DNA of 11,673 nucleotides from Endozoicomonadaceae bacterium (GTDB lineage Bacteria; Pseudomonadota; Gammaproteobacteria; Pseudomonadales; Endozoicomonadaceae), in the NCBI GenBank assembly GCA_015163815.1, contig JAAOIJ010000111.1, positions 1 through 11,673 on the forward strand. The letters are read 5' to 3'. A program made the position numbers and the translations under genes. The notes under the pieces were generated by a model. It made no database searches. It had not been told where the DNA came from and saw only the letters and a program-made list of their open reading frames with translations. Below, piece by piece: positions 7,465-11,673 of the stretch (positions within the stretch are counted from its first letter, which is position 1; the number at the start of each line of letters is the position of its first letter).

Positions 7465-7549
7465 ACTCACTGCACGATAAGTGACGATTGCTGATACAGC
7501 TTTTGCAATGTCAATCAAATTGCACCCCTTGATTAACAGAGATAAATAC

Positions 7550-7990
7550 ATGACAATTTGGGTACAAAAGCATTCGATTCAAGAGATAAATCAACTGCTT
7601 AAAAATACACTATGCCAGCATTTAAGTATTCATATTACAGAAAAAACAGCGACACAATTAATAGGAAAAATGCCGATTGATAAACGAACCTGTCAGTCAT
7701 TTGGGCGTCTTCATGGAGGTGCTTCTCTTGTGTTAGCGGAAACATTAGGTAGCCTTGCTGGTAACTTATGTGTATCTGATCAATTTAGTTGCGTTGGTGT
7801 AGAAATCAATGCGAACCACTTACTCCCTGTTTTTTCCGGATGGGTTACAGGCATTGCCATGCCGTTACATCTTGGACGTTCAACACAAGTATGGGAAATC
7901 AAGCTATATCGCGAAGATCAACGGATCTGTTGTGTAGCAAGACATACTGTGGCAGTTATTACACAAGAAAATGCCAGTTATAAAGCATAA
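7550..7990 (+). CDS. Hotdog-fold acyl-CoA thioesterase, YdiI/MenI-like
   Basis: A 146-residue cytoplasmic thioesterase of the hotdog PaaI/YdiI type that hydrolyses acyl- or aroyl-CoA. It starts TIWVQKHSIQEIN, very like E. coli YdiI (MIWKRKITLEALN). It keeps the catalytic set in QSFGRLHGGASLVLAE: Gln49, His55 and Glu64 correspond to YdiI Gln48, His54 and Glu63. GVEINANH and PLHLGRSTQVWEI are also conserved. In E. coli the enzyme acts on 1,4-dihydroxy-2-naphthoyl-CoA for menaquinone, but no men gene is here, so the substrate is open. A TTG at 7481 would add 23 non-family residues; ATG 7550, with a CAGAGA about 8 nt upstream, is preferred. Its end overlaps the convergent ygfZ by 13 nt. Confidence 0.88.
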   Translation: MTIWVQKHSIQEINQLLKNTLCQHLSIHITEKTATQLIGKMPIDKRTCQSFGRLHGGASLVLAETLGSLAGNLCVSDQFSCVGVEINANHLLPVFSGWVTGIAMPLHLGRSTQVWEIKLYREDQRICCVARHTVAVITQENASYKA

Positions 7991-8952
7991 GGTAACGTAT
8001 GATGTAATAAAATAGTTTGATTATTCATCATCATCCAATTTGTTTGATCTAGACGGACAGAGGCTAGAATATGCGTGATATGTGTATCTTGAACATAGCA
8101 TGCTGTCATGACTTGGCCTTGTATCGTCTCTTGCTCTGCTGATCTAATAAAGTCACCTTGTCGTATTTCTTTAGGACTTGTAAAATATTGTAATCGTGTT
8201 TTGGATACGCCACGATAATGTAATCTAGCCACAATTTCTTGTCCAGTATAACAGCCTTTAGTAAAGCTAATGCCGCCCAATAAATCCCAATTAAACGCTT
8301 GCGGGACATAATGCTCTGATTGCTCTGGCATCACCCAGGCAATGCCTTGTTTCAAAATTTCATATTGCCAATATACGGTAGGAACTGTTGTATAATGAGT
8401 TATCAGTTTTGAGATGAGATGATCAAAATCTTCGGGTAACACCCAACATTCACTGTATGTCTCAGATAAAGAAATCAATTGTATTTCATCCCGCATAGGC
8501 GTCAAAATAGATTTCAAAGCATTCACATGCACACTAACACCCAAACGCATCCATTTGAATTCAGTACTGAAAGTCACTTGATAAAATACGCTATATTTTT
8601 TTAGTGCTGCTTGTAAAATGTCAGCTTGTCCTAATGGTAATAATAAAGCAAAACAATCTGCTTTTAATTTGATCAAATGAAAATTAGCAATCATACGCCC
8701 CTTTGGATTACAACAAGCACCATATATAGCTTGATTTTCAACTGAAGTCATCACGTCACAGGTCAATTGGCCTTGCAAAAAAGAAACAGCATCTTTCCCA
8801 GATATCAGTAAACAAGAGGCATCCTGCAAGATAGTCCAATATGAGACTGGTTTTTCAGAAGGCCAATCATGATTCAATTTTTGATCTGATGATAAACATA
8901 AATGATATTTTTTTAAACTTTCGTTTAATTGAACACATAACGATTTTAACAT
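7978..8952 (-). CDS. ygfZ: YgfZ, folate-binding protein for Fe-S cluster maintenance
   Basis: A 324-residue GcvT-like protein (E. coli YgfZ 326). It binds tetrahydrofolate and is needed for full activity of certain Fe-S enzymes such as MiaB. The diagnostic motif KGCYTGQEIVARLHYRG is intact, with Cys234 matching the essential Cys228 of E. coli. Earlier family segments include the LISGKDAVSFLQGQLTCDV stretch and GACCNPKGRM. It lies 38 nt downstream of hemB on the same strand and is probably cotranscribed; no strong ribosome-binding site is seen before the ATG. Its 3' end overlaps the convergent thioesterase by 13 nt. Confidence 0.94.
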   Translation of the reverse strand: MLKSLCVQLNESLKKYHLCLSSDQKLNHDWPSEKPVSYWTILQDASCLLISGKDAVSFLQGQLTCDVMTSVENQAIYGACCNPKGRMIANFHLIKLKADCFALLLPLGQADILQAALKKYSVFYQVTFSTEFKWMRLGVSVHVNALKSILTPMRDEIQLISLSETYSECWVLPEDFDHLISKLITHYTTVPTVYWQYEILKQGIAWVMPEQSEHYVPQAFNWDLLGGISFTKGCYTGQEIVARLHYRGVSKTRLQYFTSPKEIRQGDFIRSAEQETIQGQVMTACYVQDTHITHILASVRLDQTNWMMMNNQTILLHHTLPYAL

Positions 8953-8990
8953 ATTCTAATACGACCTAATGATCCGCTGATATGAAAGAT

Positions 8991-10004
8991 TTATACTTTT
9001 TTTGTCATCCATTGGCAGTAAGTATAGGCATAATATGTCATAATAAAACGCGCTCCTGCACGATGAAAACTGGTGAACATTTCTCTCACTGTATCTTGTT
9101 CATGCAACCACCCTCGATCAGAAGCAGCTTTAATCATCGCATATTCACCACTCGTATGATAAACACCCACAGGAATAGATGGATATTGCTGAGCAATACG
9201 CCATAGAATATCTAAATACATATGTCCTGGTTTAATCAGCATTAAATCAGCACCTTCTTCAACATCTAATTCAGCTTCACGTAAAGATTCATAACGATTT
9301 GAAGGATCCATTTGATATGTTTTTCTATCTCCAAATACAGGCGCTCCTTCTGCTGCTAATCGAAACGGCCCATATAAAGCAGATGCATATTTAACGGTAT
9401 AACTTAAAATAGGCACATGAGTCCAGCCGGATTGATCTAATGCATAACGAATAGCACCAACCATCCCATCCATCATGCCACTTGGAGCTATCATGTCAAC
9501 CCCTGCTTCTGCATGGCTAATTGCTTGTTTTTGAAGCAACAGGAGTGTTTCATCATTATCAATTTCAAACTGTTCATCTGTTTTTTTAAGCACGCCGCAA
9601 TGCCCATGATCTGTGTATTCGCAATAACACAAATCCGAAATAACCAATAACTCTGGCGCTCTATCTTTGATACAGCGAATAGCTTGTTGAATAATGCCTG
9701 TCTCTGAGCAAGCTGAATGACCTAGTGCATCTTTTGTATCAGGAATGCCAAATAAAATCAATGCTTTTAACCCTACAGCTTGCACGTTCTCAATCAGCTC
9801 TGGTAAATCATGAATAGACCATTGATAATGATCAGGCATCGAGGCTATCGCTTGTTTTTTTACTAATCCTGCTTTCACAAACACAGGTAAAATCAAGCTA
9901 TCTTGTATTGAATGCTGTTCACACACTAAAGAACGCAAAGCAGCAGAGGCTCTTAATCGCCTAGGTCTCACGGAAGACACGGTATAACCGGCCGTTTTAA
10001 ACAT
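8991..10004 (-). CDS. hemB: HemB, delta-aminolevulinic acid dehydratase (porphobilinogen synthase)
   Basis: A cytoplasmic enzyme that condenses two 5-aminolevulinate molecules to porphobilinogen in heme and other tetrapyrrole synthesis. 337 residues (E. coli 324). RPRRLRAS near the N-terminus and LILPVFV are typical. The metal site DLCYCEYTDHGHCG carries Cys126, Cys128 and Cys136, so this is a zinc-type enzyme rather than the magnesium-only aspartate-rich type. The two active-site lysines are Lys205 (SYTVKYASALYGPFR) and Lys258 (LMLIKPGHMYLD). The ATG at 10004 overlaps the end of ubiX by 8 nt, implying an ubiX-hemB-ygfZ operon. All catalytic residues look intact. Confidence 0.97.
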   Translation of the reverse strand: MFKTAGYTVSSVRPRRLRASAALRSLVCEQHSIQDSLILPVFVKAGLVKKQAIASMPDHYQWSIHDLPELIENVQAVGLKALILFGIPDTKDALGHSACSETGIIQQAIRCIKDRAPELLVISDLCYCEYTDHGHCGVLKKTDEQFEIDNDETLLLLQKQAISHAEAGVDMIAPSGMMDGMVGAIRYALDQSGWTHVPILSYTVKYASALYGPFRLAAEGAPVFGDRKTYQMDPSNRYESLREAELDVEEGADLMLIKPGHMYLDILWRIAQQYPSIPVGVYHTSGEYAMIKAASDRGWLHEQDTVREMFTSFHRAGARFIMTYYAYTYCQWMTKKV

Positions 10005-10620
10005 TTGAAGCCATACCCCAAGGTTTGATTAACGTTTGTTTTAAATGCAAATGTTGTAAAATCCTAGCAACTAAAAAATCAACTAATTCTGTCATTTTCG
10101 TTGGCTGATAATAAAATCCAGGCGAGGCTGGCATAATTGTCACTCCTAATTTTGCTAATTGCAATAAATTTTCTAAATGAATGACTGAATAAGGCGTTTC
10201 TCTTGGCACTAAAATAAGTTGTTTTTTTTCTTTCAACATCACATCAGCTGCACGCTCAATTAAATTATTACTGGCACCGATGGCAATAGCTGAAACCGTT
10301 CCCATGCTGGCAGGACAAACAATCATCGCATCAGGCGCACCACTACCTGAAGCAACACAAGCTGTCCACTCTTGATGCCCAAATAGTTGAAGTTGCTCTG
10401 ATTTTGCATTCAATTTATTTTGAAACCAAGCATATAATGCTGTCGACTCGTTTGGGATATTCCAACCCATTTCAGTTTGTATCACGTCGAAAGCAGCTTT
10501 CGAAACTAATAACATAATCTGAATATCCAAATCGATTAAACACTGTAATAAACGAAAAGCATAAGGCATCCCAGATGCCCCTGTTATAGCGACAGTCACA
10601 GACTGTTTAAAAAGTTTCAT
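9997..10620 (-). CDS. ubiX: UbiX, flavin prenyltransferase
   Basis: A 207-residue flavoprotein (E. coli 189) that prenylates FMN with dimethylallyl phosphate to make prFMN. This is the cofactor of the UbiD decarboxylase in ubiquinone synthesis. It shows GASG (14-17), ASGSGAPDAMIV, CPASMGT (102-108), then Arg123 and Lys130 in NNLIERAADVMLKEKK, PRETP (139-143) with Glu141, and FYYQP with Tyr170. These correspond, one residue shifted, to the known Arg122, Lys129, Glu140 and Tyr169 of the P. aeruginosa enzyme. A C-terminal tail of about 15 residues is extra. The mpl-ubiX neighbourhood also occurs in Pseudomonas. ubiD is not in the window. Confidence 0.95.
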   Translation of the reverse strand: MKLFKQSVTVAITGASGMPYAFRLLQCLIDLDIQIMLLVSKAAFDVIQTEMGWNIPNESTALYAWFQNKLNAKSEQLQLFGHQEWTACVASGSGAPDAMIVCPASMGTVSAIAIGASNNLIERAADVMLKEKKQLILVPRETPYSVIHLENLLQLAKLGVTIMPASPGFYYQPTKMTELVDFLVARILQHLHLKQTLIKPWGMASNV

Positions 10621-10639
10621 TGAGTTATCATCTCATGAA

Positions 10640-11386
10640 TCACATTGTGGCACGAAGCGCATGAATTAATCGACAGTGTAGCCCATCAAAGCGACTATTG
10701 CTCATAATAATGAGGTCTTCTTGTGAAGATAAAGTTGAAAGACAATATTGAATAATCGAGTCTATATTATCAAAACATCTTGAAGGAGGACGTGTGTGAG
10801 GTATTAATGTATCCAAAGACCAAGATAATTGATGGTTCCAGCAAATCACTTCATCAGCTAAATCAACAGATTGAACTAATTGATGCCGACAAATGCCTTG
10901 TTTCATAGTATTAGAGCCTAACTCAATAATCACACGTAATTTTCGATTTGTATGAGCACGCCACGCAGATAAAGTACAAGCAATAGCCGTTGGGTGATAC
11001 GCACAGCATGATTCAAACTGGTATAAATTAATTCCATACGTCGTTTGACACCAGAAAAGCGAGATAATGCTTCACAAGCCAGCATCGGTGGAACACCTGC
11101 ATGTCTGACAGCAATAATAACACCTAAGGCATTATACATATTATGCTGACCGACTTGCTGCCCTTTCACAGTACCAACCACAAGCCCATGATGCTTCACA
11201 TGAAAGGCTGTATAATCATTTTTTGTGACTGAGCATCCCATTCATGGCCTGCTTTCATTCGAACAATAGGTGCCCAGCAACCTTGCTTCAAGACAGTCTC
11301 TATCGCTTCCTCATGACCGGGCACTATAATTTGACCTATTCCTGGAATGGTACGGATTAAGTGATGAAATTGTTTTTGTATCCTAG
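10640..11386 (-). pseudogene. mpl: Mpl (murein tripeptide ligase), truncated and frameshifted
   Basis: Three reading-frame pieces together match the C-terminal half or so of Mpl, the ligase that reattaches recycled L-Ala-D-Glu-mDAP to UDP-MurNAc. Piece A (11380 down to about 11220) contains IQKQFHHLIRTIPGIGQII and GCW. Piece B (about 11219 to 11022) contains QQVGQHNMYNALG and GVKRRMEL. Piece C (about 11020 to 10640) contains YHPTAIA, ELGSNTMKQG and LIIMSNSRFDGLH. A and B are joined by a one-base loss in an A6 run at 11219-11224. Between B and C there is a frame change, and a few codons are missing. The DDFAHHP signature reads SCCAYHP, losing both aspartates. The 5' half is cut off by an IS5-type element at a CTAG. 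The product cannot be functional. It ends 19 nt before ubiX. Confidence 0.88.
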
Positions 11387-11673
11387 GGCGTGTTTTCATT
11401 CTAAATTCACCCAAATAATAGCACACGCAATATAAATCATCGCTTTAAAATTCCTAGCTAGCTTATCAAAACGAGTTGAAATACTTCTAAAATTTTTTAA
11501 TCTAGCAAATAAATTTTCAACAAGATGCCTTGATTTATAAATATTTTTTTTAAAATGAATAGCAGGTTTTTTAGTGTTAGAACGTTTTGGAATCATAGCC
11601 TCCATTCCTAATTGATATGTATTTTGTACTATAGATCATAATATGGCCATGATTATGAAAAAAACAGCCTATA
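11387..11673 (-). mobile_element. IS5-family element remnant (runs off the window)
   Basis: One end is visible at 11387, reading GGCGTGTTTTCA inward, directly after the CTAG inside mpl. The transposase stop (11396-11398) lies within this terminal sequence. The second end is beyond the window or lost. The transposase frame is interrupted near 11615-11638, so the copy is decayed. The left terminal sequence resembles the orphan at 5917-5932. Confidence 0.65.
11396..11605 (-). pseudogene. IS5-family transposase, C-terminal fragment
   Basis: 69 residues ending YIACAIIWVNLE match the end of IS5-type (IS427-like group) DDE transposases: MIPKRSNTKKP, then KSRHLVENLFARLKNFRSISTRFDKLARNF. The Glu in HLVEN fits the last residue of the DDE triad. 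Further similarity continues upstream (QLG immediately before, and STKYI in a different frame), with a one-base shift near 11615-11621 and an in-frame TGA at 11636-11638. The gene is therefore broken; the ATG at 11605 is not a true start. The N-terminal half and both aspartates are not in the window. Confidence 0.75.

Larger units (their letters stand above)
7200..7549. other. Divergent regulatory region between LysM gene and thioesterase
   Basis: About 350 bases without a gene, very AT-rich, separating two divergently transcribed genes. It holds a consensus -10 box at 7459-7464 and an imperfect hairpin at 7411-7436. It also has an 8-bp inverted repeat (CTTAATAT 7241-7248 with ATATTAAG 7273-7280) and two ATCAA...TTGAT dyads at 7213-7222 and 7261-7274. 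A second possible promoter is TTGACT at 7378-7383 with TATAAA at 7403-7408, but the spacer is 19 bp. No tRNA or riboswitch is recognisable, and I found no confident promoter for the minus-strand gene. Confidence 0.55.

Noticed and set aside
11650..11673. Sequence at the right edge (reads GGCTGTTTTTTTTCAT on the minus strand) as the second IS5 terminal repeat
   Set aside because: It only loosely resembles the visible end at 11387, and transposase-like sequence seems to continue up to about 11640, so the true end is probably outside the window.
1..11673. A new defence, toxin, CRISPR or biosynthetic system
   Set aside because: All convincing genes belong to known housekeeping families or to IS remnants; there are no repeat arrays, nuclease motifs, toxin-antitoxin pairs or unassigned gene clusters.

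Overview
The window looks like a chromosomal piece of an AT-rich gammaproteobacterium, probably host-associated or otherwise undergoing genome reduction. The protein set is gammaproteobacterial: a dcw cell-wall/division block, a zinc-type HemB, UbiX next to an Mpl remnant, YgfZ and a YdiI-like thioesterase. The reductive signs are low GC, poly-A-rich coding sequence, decayed insertion sequences and a broken mpl gene. I cannot name a genus; a Legionellales-like bacterium is a guess.

Layout. (1) 50-305: a small non-autonomous IS30-family remnant in which a left terminal repeat is joined to the last part of a transposase gene. (2) 391-5841, plus strand: a dense, intact dcw segment ftsW-murG-murC-ddl-ftsQ. 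It covers lipid II completion (MurG), the UDP-MurNAc-L-Ala and D-Ala-D-Ala branches of precursor synthesis (MurC, Ddl), septal polymerisation (FtsW) and divisome assembly (FtsQ). (3) 5842-6071: a short gap where ftsA and ftsZ would normally follow. It holds an orphan IS5-family-like end sequence instead. (4) 6072-7199, minus strand: an exported TsaP-like LysM protein. (5) 7200-7549: a divergent, AT-rich regulatory region with inverted repeats and a consensus -10 box. (6) 7550-7990, plus strand: a MenI/YdiI-like hotdog thioesterase, converging with the next block. (7) 11386-7978, minus strand: an apparent operon mpl(pseudogene)-ubiX-hemB-ygfZ. (8) 11387-11673: a decayed IS5-family transposase end that truncates mpl.

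How it fits together. The plus-strand block makes and polymerises septal peptidoglycan. The minus-strand block carried cell-wall recycling (Mpl, now dead), prenylated-FMN synthesis for the UbiD step of ubiquinone synthesis (UbiX), the second step of tetrapyrrole synthesis (HemB) and folate-dependent Fe-S maintenance (YgfZ).

I do not see a new defence, secondary-metabolite or mobile system. The notable content is evolutionary: IS scars at both edges of a truncated dcw cluster, and a multiply broken mpl whose IS junction shares a CTAG-plus-terminal-repeat signature with the scar behind ftsQ.
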